From: Candidatus Hermodarchaeota archaeon
Lineage (GTDB): Archaea; Asgardarchaeota; Hermodarchaeia; Hermodarchaeales; Hermodarchaeaceae
Length of the DNA: 64,000 nucleotides
NCBI GenBank assembly: GCA_016839805.1
Contig: JAEOTO010000022.1
Span: forward strand, 1-64,000
Direction of reading: 5' to 3'
The position numbers and the translations under genes are program-made. The notes beneath the pieces are model-generated. The model made no database searches. It saw only the letters and a program-made list of their open reading frames with translations, and had not been told where the DNA came from. Positions 16,952 to 27,356 of the stretch are shown piece after piece (the stretch's first letter is position 1; every line of letters starts with the position of its first letter).

Positions 16952-17782
16952 TTATTTATCTTCTCCAGTGTGCCTTGCGGAAATCACGTCACCAGTCCGA
17001 ATGAGTTGGCGACCTGATCCAGTCTCCAGAACAAGACTGCCATCAGGTTCAATATCCTTGGCGAGACCCTTTAATTGCCCATCCCCCAGTTCAATGACAA
17101 CATGTTTTCCCAGGGTCGTACAAAGAGGTCGATAATGGGGGCTAATCGCTTTGAAACCCTGATCACGTAACCGGATATACCAAAATTCTAATTGCCCAAT
17201 TAGATAGCTGAAAAGTCGTGGTAACTCAATGCGGTGTTGAAGGCACTCTTGAAGGGTTGTTGCTGTGGTCTGCAGTGGTTGAGGAAAATCAATCAAGGCC
17301 ATATTTGCATTGATTCCAATTCCTGCTACAATATATTCGATGTCATCGCCAATGAGGGTCGCTTCTGTTAGTATTCCTGCCACCTTCTTATTGGCGATGA
17401 GTACATCATTTGGCCATTTCAGGGATGGTTTGAGGCCTAAGGCGCTTTGGAGCACCATTGCCACGGCCAGTCCAGCAGTGAGAGTAATGAGGGGGGCATC
17501 ACTTGCTTTAATCGTCATTGGGCGAAGGAGGATCGAGAAGTAAAGGCCACCGACCGGTGAATGCCAAGGTCGGGTTAACCGGCCAATTCCGGCAGTCTGT
17601 GTATCTGCTAAGATGATGAGCCCTTCGCGTTCTCCTAGCGCGCCCCGGTCTTTAAGGTAGGCATTCGTTGAAGGCAACGATTCGAAATGTAACAGCCGTT
17701 TTAAAATAATTTGTGAAGTGTTTCTTAGAGCTTGTTGATAAGGATCATTTCGCGGTTCCAATGGGATAGGTGGCTGAGCCAT
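16952..17782 (-). CDS. birA: Biotin--protein ligase
   Basis: Class I biotin--[carboxyl-carrier] ligase: it activates biotin with ATP and attaches it to the lysine of the carrier (here probably the protein at 9221). Catalytic-domain landmarks are LPSTNAYL, the nucleotide/biotin loop TAGIGRLTRPWHSP, GGLYFSILLRP, LKWPNDVL, and the C-terminal SH3-like domain ending RTGDVISA. There is no N-terminal DNA-binding domain, so it should not be a repressor. I prefer the ATG at 17782 over a TTG at 17809. It directly follows methylmalonyl-CoA epimerase, consistent with a shared propionate role. Confidence 0.93.
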   Translation of the reverse strand: MAQPPIPLEPRNDPYQQALRNTSQIILKRLLHFESLPSTNAYLKDRGALGEREGLIILADTQTAGIGRLTRPWHSPVGGLYFSILLRPMTIKASDAPLITLTAGLAVAMVLQSALGLKPSLKWPNDVLIANKKVAGILTEATLIGDDIEYIVAGIGINANMALIDFPQPLQTTATTLQECLQHRIELPRLFSYLIGQLEFWYIRLRDQGFKAISPHYRPLCTTLGKHVVIELGDGQLKGLAKDIEPDGSLVLETGSGRQLIRTGDVISARHTGEDK

Positions 17783-17815
17783 CTTGCACACATCAACAGT
17801 ATCTAACAAGGCTTA

Positions 17816-18220
17816 TTAGGTTGATTTTGCTGGTTGACATAATTCGATGAGTACGCCGTTTGTGCTGCGGGGATGGATAAACGCAATCAGCATATTGCCC
17901 GCTCCGGGACGTGGTTTTTCATCAATCAATTGGTAACCAGCAGCTTTCATTATCTCAAGGGTATCTCTGATATCCTCAACTTCTAGAGCGATGTGATGAA
18001 TTCCTTCTCCTCGCTTCTCAATAAACTTGGCAACTACACCATCCGGGCTAGTCGACTCTAAGAGTTCGATACTCGATTCACCAATTGGAATATGAATGGT
18101 TTTCACTTTCTGGCTTTCAACAGTTTCTATGCTCGAAGGTTCCAGACCAAGAACTTTCTGGTATAACTTGAGTGCCGCATCTGCGTCTTTAACTGCAATA
18201 CCAATATGTGCAATTCGCAT
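17816..18220 (-). CDS. mce: Methylmalonyl-CoA epimerase
   Basis: A 134-residue VOC-fold enzyme interconverting (S)- and (R)-methylmalonyl-CoA, the link between the carboxyltransferase and the mutase. It shows HIGIAVKDADAALKLY with the first metal-binding His, IPIGESSIELLES, GEGIHHIALEVEDI with the second His, and a C-terminal strand GVLIELCQP with the Glu ligand. The length and motifs match the family well. It is the first gene before birA (about 30-base gap). Confidence 0.95.
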   Translation of the reverse strand: MRIAHIGIAVKDADAALKLYQKVLGLEPSSIETVESQKVKTIHIPIGESSIELLESTSPDGVVAKFIEKRGEGIHHIALEVEDIRDTLEIMKAAGYQLIDEKPRPGAGNMLIAFIHPRSTNGVLIELCQPAKST

Positions 18221-18298
18221 ACATCACACAACTCCAACTTCTCTTCTTGGGGGAGATTGAAAAGATTTCTGTTCTAATACTTATGTAAGCCACAAACG

Positions 18299-18305
18299 TT
18301 TTTAT
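18299..18305 (+). promoter_or_regulatory. Possible TATA element for the MFS gene
   Basis: TTTTTAT centred about 30 bases before the ATG at 18333 is at the distance expected for a leaderless archaeal transcript, and the gene has no Shine-Dalgarno sequence. Position and sequence are the only evidence. Confidence 0.3.
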
Positions 18306-18332
18306 CTTCACTGAACGGCTTGGGCATTTAAT

Positions 18333-19559
18333 ATGAAACCTGACAAAGCTCCGATTGGAGACAAACTAAGAGAAAAACCGGCTATTAATGCTAATCTCCT
18401 CATCATTTTTGGAGTTACATTGGTAGCGGTGTTAGGCGTAGCTAGTATTACTCCAGCCTTTCCTACTATTGGAATCCAACTTGGAGTTCCATCTGAAATG
18501 ATGAGTCTTGTAATAATTATTTTCACAATTCCTGGAGTAATATTCACACCTTTACTAGGTGTTGCTGCCGATCGTTATGGGCGAAAACGCATTCTCATCC
18601 CCTCACTAATCCTATTTGGAATTGCAGGATTTGCTTGTGCCTTTTCGCAAACTGTCGGAATAGTTTTCGGGCTCTCTCCTTTTCTCGTGTTACTCATTTT
18701 CCGTTTCTTTCAAGGAGTCGGCGCAGCCTCATTAGGGGCACTTAACGTGACAATTATCGGAGATTTGTATAAACGACAAACACGAACCCAGATAATGGGA
18801 TATAATGCAAGTGTCCAAAGTGTTGGCACAGCCGCCTATCCGACGATAGGTGGATTTCTTGCGCTTTTTGGCTGGTATTTTCCCTTCTTTCTCCCTTTAA
18901 TCGCCATTCCCATTGGGGTTGGGGCACTGATTAAACTAGAAAACCCAGAACCAACTGAAGTCACCTCATTACGAGGTTATTTTCACGACGTTGGACAACT
19001 GTTAAGGGATAAACGAGTGGCGGGGCTCTTTGTTATAAGTACAACGTTGTTCATTATGCTGTACGGAGCCATCATCTACAACCTCCCCTTTTTAGTGACA
19101 ACAGTCTTTTTCGTAAACTCACTTATTGCTGGGTTGGTCGTTTCGCTGATTTCGGTGGCATCTGGCATCATTGCCCCACTTGTTGGGATTTTAGCCCGCA
19201 GATACTCACTGAAAATCTTATTACTAGTGGCTTTCCCATTTTTTGCTGTCGGATTATTTCTTATTCCAATTGCACCCACCCTTTGGTTGTTACTGATTCC
19301 TGTCTTTCTTTACGGAATTGGAATGGGGCTAGCGATGCCTAGTGTTCAAACTTTACTTGTGGGGCTTGCACCTCTTGAATGCCGAGCAGCTCTAATGTCG
19401 CTCAATGGCTTAGTATTACGATTAGGTCAAACTCTGGGACCTCTCATCATGGCTATTGTCATTGGCTTTTGGGGAATCACTGGCGTCTATTGGGTTGCAG
19501 CCATACTAGCTCTCCTAATGATTCCTGTGGTTATTACAACCATATCCTCTCTACGGTAA
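18333..19559 (+). CDS. MFS transporter
   Basis: A 408-residue, 12-helix major facilitator protein of the drug:H+ antiporter type. The loop 2-3 signature is ADRYGRKRILIPSL; a second-half loop has ARRYSLKILLL. Other features are the glycine-rich helix 1 opening LAVLGVASITPAFPTIG and FRFFQGVGAASLGAL in helix 4. The substrate cannot be deduced. It is transcribed divergently from the epimerase gene and convergently with the second mutase gene. Confidence 0.88.
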   Translation: MKPDKAPIGDKLREKPAINANLLIIFGVTLVAVLGVASITPAFPTIGIQLGVPSEMMSLVIIIFTIPGVIFTPLLGVAADRYGRKRILIPSLILFGIAGFACAFSQTVGIVFGLSPFLVLLIFRFFQGVGAASLGALNVTIIGDLYKRQTRTQIMGYNASVQSVGTAAYPTIGGFLALFGWYFPFFLPLIAIPIGVGALIKLENPEPTEVTSLRGYFHDVGQLLRDKRVAGLFVISTTLFIMLYGAIIYNLPFLVTTVFFVNSLIAGLVVSLISVASGIIAPLVGILARRYSLKILLLVAFPFFAVGLFLIPIAPTLWLLLIPVFLYGIGMGLAMPSVQTLLVGLAPLECRAALMSLNGLVLRLGQTLGPLIMAIVIGFWGITGVYWVAAILALLMIPVVITTISSLR

Positions 19560-19573
19560 ATCATCATAGAGGA

Positions 19574-21259
19574 TTAGAATAGCTGTGCTGGTTTGTATTC
19601 CCCAAAGATTTCGCGGAACACATCACAAATTTCACCCAAAGTTGCTCTTACCTCAACGGCTTGCAAAATAGGTGGAAGTAGGTTTTCACTTCCTTCAGCC
19701 ATCTCGTGTAGTCGATTCAGTGCCGTTTCCACTGCCATGGCATCACGTTCTTGACGGAGTCGTTTCAACTTCTGAATTTGCGCTTTTTCAACAGCAGGAT
19801 CAACTCGTAAATAGTCGATGGTGCGATCTTCCTCTGATACTGTGAATTGATTTACCCCAACTACTACCCGTTCATTGGACTCGATTTCCCGTTGATAGCG
19901 ATATGCACTTTCATGGATTTCGCGTTGAATGAAGCCTGTTTCAATGGCTCGGAGGACACCGCCTATTTTATCGATTCGATCAAGGTACTTCATTACTCCT
20001 TCTTCGATATCATTCGTAAGAGTTTCAAGGAAATATGATCCTGCGAAGGGATCGATGGTATTTGGCACACCACTTTCATGGGCAAGAATCTGCTGCGTCC
20101 GTAATGCAATGGTGGCTGCCTTTTCGGTAGGTAGCGCTAGTGCTTCATCCATCGAGTTGGTGTGGAGTGACTGGGTTCCTCCCAGAACTGCAGCTAGAGC
20201 TTGTAATGTGACTCGGACAATGTTATTCTCAGGTTGGTGGGCAGTAAGGCTACAACCTGCCGTTTGGGTATGAAACCGTAACAACCAGGACCGGGGATTC
20301 TCTGCATTAAATCGATCCCGCATAATCTTATACCATAAGCGTCGGGCCGCCCGAAACTTTGCTACCTCCTCGAAGAGATCGTTATGAGCACCGAAGAAAA
20401 AGGATAGACGAGGTGCAAACTCATCTACTTGGAGCCCAGCATCAATAGCGGCTTGCACATAGGCTATTCCGTTAGCAAAAGTAAAAGCAACTTCTTGAAC
20501 CGCGGTGCTTCCGGCTTCCCGGATGTGGTATCCGCTGATACTGATGGTATTCCATCGGGGTAATTCTTCACGACAATAAGCAAAGGTATCGGTAATGAGA
20601 CGCATCGAGGGTGCTGGGGGATAGATGTAAGTTCCCCTTGCGACATATTCTTTGAGAATATCATTCTGGATTGTTCCACGGAGCAGTTTGGGATTGACAC
20701 CCTGGCGTTGTGCAATAGCAATATACATAGCAAGAAGAACAGATGCTGGTGCGTTAATCGTCATACTGGTACTCACTTTATCCAAAGGGATATTATGGAA
20801 GAGGATTGCCATGTCCTCTACCGACGGAATCGCTACGCCACATTTCCCAACCTCTCCCGCCGCCATACGGTGGTCTGAGTCATACCCAATTTGTGTGGGC
20901 AAATCAAATGCCACACTCAAACCAGTCTGACCCTGGTTCAAAAGATATTGATATCGCTCATTCGTCTGTTCTGCGGTTCCAAATCCTGAATACATGCGCA
21001 TAGTCCACAAGCGCCCCCGATACATCGAAGGATACACTCCCCGTGTAAACGGTGGTTCTCCCGGGAATCCCAAATCTTGGGCATAATCGAAGCTAGGAAT
21101 GTTCAGTTGCGTGTAAAGACGATCTACGGGTTTACTTGAAGTTGTAATGAATTGTTCTCTCCACTCCGGCGTCTTTTTCAAATTGGGCTTCAGCACGCCT
21201 TTTTCCCAGGCGCTCTTTGCTTCCTCTACTGGTTTTTTCCTTGATTTTTTACCAGGCAC
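19574..21259 (-). CDS. mcmA1: Methylmalonyl-CoA mutase large subunit, copy 2
   Basis: A 561-residue large subunit without a B12 domain, closer than copy 1 to typical methylmalonyl-CoA mutases: [72 protein letters not shown] and [14 protein letters not shown]. Tyr and Arg residues that contact the methylmalonyl carboxylate are kept. No small subunit gene lies next to it, so it must borrow the one at 6686 or one outside the window. It starts at GTG. The cobalamin adenosyltransferase gene (21851) and epimerase (17816) are near neighbours. Confidence 0.93.
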   Translation of the reverse strand: MPGKKSRKKPVEEAKSAWEKGVLKPNLKKTPEWREQFITTSSKPVDRLYTQLNIPSFDYAQDLGFPGEPPFTRGVYPSMYRGRLWTMRMYSGFGTAEQTNERYQYLLNQGQTGLSVAFDLPTQIGYDSDHRMAAGEVGKCGVAIPSVEDMAILFHNIPLDKVSTSMTINAPASVLLAMYIAIAQRQGVNPKLLRGTIQNDILKEYVARGTYIYPPAPSMRLITDTFAYCREELPRWNTISISGYHIREAGSTAVQEVAFTFANGIAYVQAAIDAGLQVDEFAPRLSFFFGAHNDLFEEVAKFRAARRLWYKIMRDRFNAENPRSWLLRFHTQTAGCSLTAHQPENNIVRVTLQALAAVLGGTQSLHTNSMDEALALPTEKAATIALRTQQILAHESGVPNTIDPFAGSYFLETLTNDIEEGVMKYLDRIDKIGGVLRAIETGFIQREIHESAYRYQREIESNERVVVGVNQFTVSEEDRTIDYLRVDPAVEKAQIQKLKRLRQERDAMAVETALNRLHEMAEGSENLLPPILQAVEVRATLGEICDVFREIFGEYKPAQLF

Positions 21260-21420
21260 AGGGCATCCACTCTTGTTACCTTACAACCCTAGATTTCGTT
21301 TAATTTAATACTGCTGATTTATCATGATGCGTTTTCCAACAGTTTCAAATGAACCTCAAATTAATGACACGAACACAATCTTTAATCCTCTGACTACCCA
21401 TTGCATCTACGGTAGATGTA

Positions 21421-21846
21421 ATGACCGAAGAATCCTCTACCAGCTCTGGCTGGACACGATTAGCCTCTATTTTTCTAATCATACTACTCGTTCTTCTAGC
21501 AATAACAATGATATACGGCTATTTGATCGGCATGTTGTGGGCCGTGGGAGTTGGATTATTGTATGTAGTCTTTCAACCCCTAATCTTTTTCATTAATCTT
21601 CGAACTACACGGTATAAGATGATCCTGACAACAGTAGTGCAATTTGCTATTATAATACCTATTTTCTGGGTCTTTGTTACCTTTGCGGATACACTGATTG
21701 GACCTATTCCGGAGTTATACATTGCTGCTCTCATCATATTCGCATTAACAATCCTATTTGCCGGAGGCACGCTCTACATCGTTTTTGACAGAATAATCCG
21801 ACCCCGATTCACCCCCAAACCCTTAGATGAATCCAGCGAACCCTAG
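21421..21846 (+). CDS. Four-helix membrane protein, unrecognised
   Basis: A 141-residue protein with four hydrophobic segments (about 13-35, 38-57, 68-88 and 98-122) and short charged ends; the tail is Pro/Ser/Glu-rich. No known motif is seen. No ribosome-binding site precedes the ATG. The 160 bases upstream, shared with the divergent mutase gene, show nothing definable. It converges with cobO (four-base gap). Confidence 0.55.
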   Translation: MTEESSTSSGWTRLASIFLIILLVLLAITMIYGYLIGMLWAVGVGLLYVVFQPLIFFINLRTTRYKMILTTVVQFAIIIPIFWVFVTFADTLIGPIPELYIAALIIFALTILFAGGTLYIVFDRIIRPRFTPKPLDESSEP

Positions 21847-21850
21847 ACTT

Positions 21851-22396
21851 TCACATTTCACAACCTAAACGTGCACCAACACCCTTCTGGTAAGGATGTT
21901 TTACTTCCCTTATTTCACTCACCAAATCCGCAAGCTCCAGTATTGCAGGATGTGCATAACGACCAGTTAATATCAATTCCATATGCGGAGGACGATTCTC
22001 AATGAGGTCGATGATTTCCTTTTCAGATATTAACCCCCAATCAACAGCACAATTCACCTCATCTAAAATCAGAAAATCAACTTTATCTTGCTCCATGAGT
22101 TCCTTTGCATGAGACAGCGCTGCCTTCGCGAATTTAATATCGCGTGGATCAGGATTCTCACGGTCGACAAACTCGGGGCGACCAAATTGGCGAATCGTGA
22201 AATTTGGAATCTGTTTCACGGCCTCCAATTCGCCATAATTAATTTGACCTTTCATAAATTGGATCATATACACGGTGAAACCATGTCCTGCTGCTCGAAG
22301 ACCAAGACCCAAAGCTGCTGACGTTTTTCCCTTTCCATCTCCCGTATATACTTGAACTAAGCCTTGATGTTTTTTCTTCGTCCTTTTTGGGTTCAT
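21851..22396 (-). CDS. cobO: Cob(I)alamin adenosyltransferase (CobO/BtuR type)
   Basis: This enzyme makes adenosylcobalamin from cob(I)alamin and ATP, the coenzyme of the two mutases. The P-loop GDGKGKTSAALG lies near residue 19, VYMIQFMKG follows, and LILDEVNCAVDWGLI is the conserved D-E-(I/V)N segment; the end has LVSEIREVKHPYQKGVGARLG. At 181 residues it is standard. GAGGAAG precedes the ATG. It is 11 bases downstream of the HIT gene, probably an operon. Confidence 0.95.
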   Translation of the reverse strand: MNPKRTKKKHQGLVQVYTGDGKGKTSAALGLGLRAAGHGFTVYMIQFMKGQINYGELEAVKQIPNFTIRQFGRPEFVDRENPDPRDIKFAKAALSHAKELMEQDKVDFLILDEVNCAVDWGLISEKEIIDLIENRPPHMELILTGRYAHPAILELADLVSEIREVKHPYQKGVGARLGCEM

Positions 22397-22407
22397 TTTC
22401 TACTTCC

Positions 22408-22926
22408 TCATTTCTTCTCTGTTGGTGAATCTTGTAATAGGTGAAGATGTGGTTCCAATCGTTGATATGTGGTTTCAGCATCCATAACCAGAGTACGGGT
22501 GTCAGCTGTAGTTTCCATGAATCCTAATTCACGGGGATAACGTGGAACGATGTGGAGATGTAGATGTTCGATGCTGGCACCTGCTGCTGAGCCAATATTC
22601 AAGCCCATATTTACTCCCGTCGGGTTGAATGCTTTTTCGACTAATTGAATCGTTTTGGTTCCCATCCAGAAGAAGGCTTCCAATTCAGTTCGGCTCAACT
22701 CAGACAGGATCTCCACATGCCGAAGCGGAACCACCATCACATGACCTGGATTAAAAGGAAACATGTTTAAGATGACCATGAAGTCCTCATCACGATATGC
22801 GATTTTGGTGATGACATGCGGGTCTCCTTGGATGATGGCGCAAAAAATGCAAGGAATTTCGGTCCGTTCCTTGCCTTCAATGTAGGCTAATTTGTGTGGT
22901 GCTGCGATATAATCTCGAAAAGGCAC
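22408..22926 (-). CDS. HIT-family hydrolase (Ap4A hydrolase/FHIT-like)
   Basis: A 172-residue histidine-triad protein: IPCIFCAIIQGDP near the N-terminus, FPFNPGHVMVVPLRH in the middle, and the catalytic triad EHLHLHIVPR. Such proteins hydrolyse dinucleoside polyphosphates or adenylyl amidates. The family FHIT-like subset often has the CIFC zinc-like segment seen here. The start is GTG with GGAGG ten bases upstream. It leads the cobO operon. Confidence 0.92.
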   Translation of the reverse strand: MPFRDYIAAPHKLAYIEGKERTEIPCIFCAIIQGDPHVITKIAYRDEDFMVILNMFPFNPGHVMVVPLRHVEILSELSRTELEAFFWMGTKTIQLVEKAFNPTGVNMGLNIGSAAGASIEHLHLHIVPRYPRELGFMETTADTRTLVMDAETTYQRLEPHLHLLQDSPTEKK

Positions 22927-23034
22927 GGTGAATCTGCCTCCTTACTTGGACTTATGTTTTGGCTTTAATTCAAAGAAGACTGGAACGCAATTAATCCTTC
23001 CGTTTAGTCCCTTAATGTAGCCCGAATATGGCTG

Positions 23035-23925
23035 TTACCCACCATGACGGTGGATTTCGTCCTCAAGACCACGAATCGCTGCCTTTAATCGAAGTCGTTC
23101 TTCAACGAATTCGTCGCCTGTAAGCTTTCCATCCCGGAATTTTTTATCTAAGGTTTTCATCTCAGAATTAAGATTCTTAATTCGCTGGCGCATCTGATCG
23201 ACGTAACTAACTACGCGTCCTTCTGCGTCAGCTTCGAGGTCAGCAGGAGTATAGGCGGCTTTAATTACCCCGTCATCGATTCGGAGAATCCGCTCTGTGG
23301 CTGCGGCGACGATGGGATTGTGAGTGACGAGAATGGTGGTTTTGTTATACTTCTGGTTGATATTAACCAAGAAATCAACTACTATCTGAGATGTTTCAGA
23401 GTCCAACTCACCCGTAGGTTCATCGGCTAGGATGATGGGTGGATCATTAGCTAACGCTGCGGCAATGGCTACACGCTGTTGTTCTCCACCACTGAGTTCA
23501 TCAGGTTTGTGCTTCGCCCGATCAGTCAATTGGACCGTCTCTAAGAGTTCATCGATGCGTTGCCGACGCTCTCCGCGTGGGACCTGATTCACAATCATGG
23601 GAAGTGCAATGTTTTCAGCAGCACTCAGAGTTGGCACCAGGTTAAGCGTTTGAAAGATATGACCAACGACACGTCGTCGAAACATTACTAGCTGTTTTCG
23701 GTCTAGGAAGGTTACATCAATATCGCCTACCATTGCTTCACCAGCTGTAGCACGATCTAACCCGCCAAGGATATTTAGCAACGTTGTTTTTCCAGACCCT
23801 GAGGGACCCATCACAGAAACCAATTCGCCCTCGCGAATACTCAAATTCAATCCACGCAGTGCACGTACTTCAACAGGACCCATACGGTAAACGCGAACTA
23901 AATCCTTGACTTCGATATATGACAT
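23035..23925 (-). CDS. ABC transporter ATP-binding protein (MacB/LolD type) with helical C-terminal tail
   Basis: Walker [10 protein letters not shown] (residues 40-48), Q-loop [14 protein letters not shown], signature [12 protein letters not shown], Walker [12 protein letters not shown] and a switch His in LVTHNP: a complete nucleotide-binding domain of the LolD/MacB class. After residue 230 it carries an additional charged helical segment with [24 protein letters not shown], a SHOCT-like hairpin of unknown role. It follows the permease by six bases and clearly works with it. GAGGTGA precedes the ATG. Confidence 0.95.
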   Translation of the reverse strand: MSYIEVKDLVRVYRMGPVEVRALRGLNLSIREGELVSVMGPSGSGKTTLLNILGGLDRATAGEAMVGDIDVTFLDRKQLVMFRRRVVGHIFQTLNLVPTLSAAENIALPMIVNQVPRGERRQRIDELLETVQLTDRAKHKPDELSGGEQQRVAIAAALANDPPIILADEPTGELDSETSQIVVDFLVNINQKYNKTTILVTHNPIVAAATERILRIDDGVIKAAYTPADLEADAEGRVVSYVDQMRQRIKNLNSEMKTLDKKFRDGKLTGDEFVEERLRLKAAIRGLEDEIHRHGG

Positions 23926-23931
23926 TTCATT

Positions 23932-26757
23932 TCACCTCAATACGGATAGATCATATCGGGCAACACGAGCCTCAATAAGAATCGGGATAATTGTTGTCAA
24001 AATCAGGAGACCCACCATGGTTCCCACTTGTAAACCAATGATGCTAAGAAACGCTGGTGGAAAGAAGAGTGGTGTAAGGAGTTGTGGGATGGTGGTAACT
24101 GTGCCACTACTCACGAGTCCATAATAGATAATCAACCCCACGATGAAACCAATAGTAATTGCAAATACAATCATCGTCAGAATTTCTGCCATTAGAATAA
24201 TTACCGTTTGAGAATAGGTCATACCCCGTGCACTCATCAAAGCAGTCGTGGTACGCCGTTCTCGAAGTGTGAGAAAGATTATCACCAATGTACCAATCGA
24301 TGCTAACAGGAAGGAGAATGCCACCCCCAATTGCATCATATTCGTCGTTGAGCTTTGAAGAACATTAGTATTATACTCTTCGATTCGAGTTGGTGCGGAG
24401 TCGACGTTAAGAACATCCTCGAGAGCTTCAATAGCTTGGATGACTTCCGTATTATATGCGGGTGAGTCAAGAGATACCAATATGTGCCCCGTCGAAGACG
24501 ATATTTCAGAAGAATGCTCCTCCATTAGTTCAACTGGTACATAAGACCAAGTTTCTTCTGCTTGCCATTGGCTACCCCATCCCCAGGGATCTTGAATTAA
24601 TTTTGGTTCAGGTCCCATATAACCAACAATTGAAAGTGGATAATCGGTCCCACTTGATGAAAATTGAACTGAAATCTGATTACCAATATTAAGGTTTAAT
24701 TCCACCGCATAGATTCTTTCAAGGATAATGGTGTCATTATTCGCGGCCAGGGCATCAAAGGCCACCATAGCAGGAACACCTAGAATCCATGTTTGCTCCC
24801 AATATGCAACTCCCAACCAATCACTCACGTTAATCGCACGTACATCCATATTGAAACCAATTATACTCATAGTGAATGTGAATTGGCCCGCTGCTCCACG
24901 CACCCCTTCGATGTTTCGAATCGTCGGCAATAAATCACTCACATTCTCTGGAAGATTTACGATTACATCAAGGTCAGCTCCAACCTGAGTGTAAGCGTTC
25001 CTAACCGCGAGATCTTGGCTAGTTCCTAAGACTCCTATTGTCTGAACGCCATATCCCACGAGAAGTGCGGTTATGAAAATTATGGCTGCTGTTCGAGCTG
25101 GTCTTCGCCTTATATTATGAGAAGCTAGTCCTCCTAATTCACCTAGTATACGACTAATGAAACGTTCTAAGTAGCGATAGAAGCTTGGCCAGCCTTTGAT
25201 GATAATGGTAGTTAGACCCCAAAGGAATAGGAGGGGGGCCCAAAATGTAATGAATGAATCAAAGATGACCCAATACGCCACAAGAGAGCCCAAAATAGGA
25301 TTCGTGAAGATTACGTCAAGGAGAATTTCCGAGACGTTAATACCCAATAACCAGATGACGAGTTTGTAACTACCTAATATGAGGGCAGTCCAGGCAAGCA
25401 TTCTCGGATAACTTGTACGCATAGCGGTTAGTCCAGAGGAACTTGTAGACTCTCCTGCCAAGGTGTATTCTTTGATCGCGTCTACTGTCGTTATTTTCGC
25501 AGCTTTCCGAGCAGGTAGATACGAGGCAAACACGGCAAGGATGACACCGAATATGATGGTGATAAAGATGGTGTCAAATCCGATGCCCGTGGTTAGCATT
25601 GAAGCCCAGGTAACTGCTGGAATAAAGAAAGGAATAATCGCGAAACCGACTAGGATTCCCAGAATGCTCGCAAGTAGTCCAATTAGCAACGCTTCCCATA
25701 TGAATAAACTTGTTATGGTACTTCGAGTCACGCCTTTAGTGAGAAGTAATCCGATTTCACGACGACGGATAGAATATGACACGTCATTCAGTGTGACACC
25801 CATATAAAGAGCAATGAAAAAGACGGGTATAGACACCTGAAGAAAGACCATCCGAAAATTCTCTGAGATATACGAAAATAGTTGGAGGGAGAAAGCAAGT
25901 TCATTACTCAGGTATCCTTCATATTGGTAGGATAATGCATTCATAATTTGGTTACCGAGTCGTTGAATATTAGCGGCTGTTTGTTGGATATTATACGGGT
26001 TAATGAGTGATGCCCTATCTACGTAAATATTGATTCTTTGTTCTAGGTCGATTCCATCAACATCAGTTTGGTTTCGTGCATAATAATAAATTGGCAAAAA
26101 AGTGGTCTCGACATCAACGATAAAGAAGGATACATGTTGAGTTAGCCAGCTTTCGTATTCGTAGCCATAGTATGGAAGATAGGATCCTGCAATGAGTATA
26201 CCTCGAGCCAACGGTGTGAGTTGGACATGGCCAATTACTTTGAGCGTGAGATTATATATTATTGGTTCTGCTGTTTGCCTCCAAATCATGATCTCGATGG
26301 AATAATTACTACCTACCGGAAAATCGTTTATCATAGGAGAGCTTGTTGCAATGAGTGTTTCGTTCGCTCCGAGGCTCATATTTCCAGATACGAGTGTCAT
26401 GCCATCGTAGACAGTTGAGTTATGCTGGATTCCCGTGGTATACTGATATTGTTGAGTCTCCCAAGAAGTGTTGCTATGTTGGACTACTAGCTTAGTACTG
26501 GATACCTCACTAAATTGTTCGATTTCTTGGCGAATCTCGAAAAAGGTTGAGGGGTCTGGGACTTCTCCCCAGCTCCACATTCGCCAAGTCATGTCAACGG
26601 GTACATCATCTAATACGTCAAAAAGCATGGCGCCCATAAGGGAATTAGCTCCAATATTTGACGCGGCAAAGAGGGTGGTGGCTATCATCACTCCGACCAG
26701 GATGGCAAGGAACAGTTTTTTGTTCCGACTCGTTCGCTTTGCTGCGTACCGATACAC
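23932..26757 (-). CDS. ABC transporter permease, FtsX/MacB family
   Basis: A 941-residue permease. An N-terminal transmembrane helix (about 15-37) is followed by a large extracellular domain, then three helices with the FtsX signature (SIRRREIGLLLTKGVTRSTI), two further helices, another helix and extracellular domain, and a second FtsX block (LRERRTTTALMSARGMTYSQT). This duplicated architecture is that of LolE/MacB-like mechanotransmission or lipoprotein/peptide exporters. The start is GTG. It forms a two-gene operon with the ATPase. The substrate is unknown. Confidence 0.92.
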   Translation of the reverse strand: MYRYAAKRTSRNKKLFLAILVGVMIATTLFAASNIGANSLMGAMLFDVLDDVPVDMTWRMWSWGEVPDPSTFFEIRQEIEQFSEVSSTKLVVQHSNTSWETQQYQYTTGIQHNSTVYDGMTLVSGNMSLGANETLIATSSPMINDFPVGSNYSIEIMIWRQTAEPIIYNLTLKVIGHVQLTPLARGILIAGSYLPYYGYEYESWLTQHVSFFIVDVETTFLPIYYYARNQTDVDGIDLEQRINIYVDRASLINPYNIQQTAANIQRLGNQIMNALSYQYEGYLSNELAFSLQLFSYISENFRMVFLQVSIPVFFIALYMGVTLNDVSYSIRRREIGLLLTKGVTRSTITSLFIWEALLIGLLASILGILVGFAIIPFFIPAVTWASMLTTGIGFDTIFITIIFGVILAVFASYLPARKAAKITTVDAIKEYTLAGESTSSSGLTAMRTSYPRMLAWTALILGSYKLVIWLLGINVSEILLDVIFTNPILGSLVAYWVIFDSFITFWAPLLFLWGLTTIIIKGWPSFYRYLERFISRILGELGGLASHNIRRRPARTAAIIFITALLVGYGVQTIGVLGTSQDLAVRNAYTQVGADLDVIVNLPENVSDLLPTIRNIEGVRGAAGQFTFTMSIIGFNMDVRAINVSDWLGVAYWEQTWILGVPAMVAFDALAANNDTIILERIYAVELNLNIGNQISVQFSSSGTDYPLSIVGYMGPEPKLIQDPWGWGSQWQAEETWSYVPVELMEEHSSEISSSTGHILVSLDSPAYNTEVIQAIEALEDVLNVDSAPTRIEEYNTNVLQSSTTNMMQLGVAFSFLLASIGTLVIIFLTLRERRTTTALMSARGMTYSQTVIILMAEILTMIVFAITIGFIVGLIIYYGLVSSGTVTTIPQLLTPLFFPPAFLSIIGLQVGTMVGLLILTTIIPILIEARVARYDLSVLR

Positions 26758-26861
26758 ACCAAATCCCTGCTCTTAGAGTTCTTCTTACTTAGTACATAAA
26801 AGCTTTAAGGTTCAATTCATCATTCAACCTCAGCAGTCTCATGGTATTGGAGGTGGAATGT

Positions 26862-27347
26862 GTGTTCTCGGAAAAACGCACGCCCATCAGCGAACTCGTC
26901 AAAGGAACGCCAGATCGCCCCCTGCGTGAACCAGCCCTTGTTTTACTCGCCTGTTTGTTTAATGTCTTTCAAATCTATCAGCTTTCAGTGAGTCTTACTC
27001 AAACACCCATTGTCGATCCCTGGATGGGTGAGTATTGGCTAATAATGGTTATGGGTACCGTAACCGCGTTAATTGGGTGGTATGTCGCCTTTAGCATTAT
27101 TCTACTTATCGGAGCTGGAGTTGTGTATTTCCTAAATCGACGGGCAGGTAGCGCTGTTATTCTCGTCATTTCAATAATTGGTCTATTAGTAGGATTCGTT
27201 AGTTTTGGTATGGGATTCATGTTAGGGACGAATGCCATGCGAATCATTATTGGTTTTCTATCTCCCATTTTTGGATTGATAGCAGGTATCAATGGTGTTC
27301 GTGCTGAAAAACCACCCATGACCCAAGACGCTCAGGAAATCATCTAA
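26862..27347 (+). CDS. Four-helix membrane protein, unrecognised
   Basis: A 161-residue protein with four hydrophobic helices (about 24-42, 58-86, 93-116 and 122-143) and a short cytoplasmic tail. No catalytic motif is seen. I choose the GTG at 26862 because GGAGGTG lies exactly six bases upstream; an ATG at 26841 would swallow that site. It is divergent from the ABC permease and convergent with the creatininase-family gene. Confidence 0.6.
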   Translation: MFSEKRTPISELVKGTPDRPLREPALVLLACLFNVFQIYQLSVSLTQTPIVDPWMGEYWLIMVMGTVTALIGWYVAFSIILLIGAGVVYFLNRRAGSAVILVISIIGLLVGFVSFGMGFMLGTNAMRIIIGFLSPIFGLIAGINGVRAEKPPMTQDAQEII

Positions 27348-27356
27348 TTGCTCATA

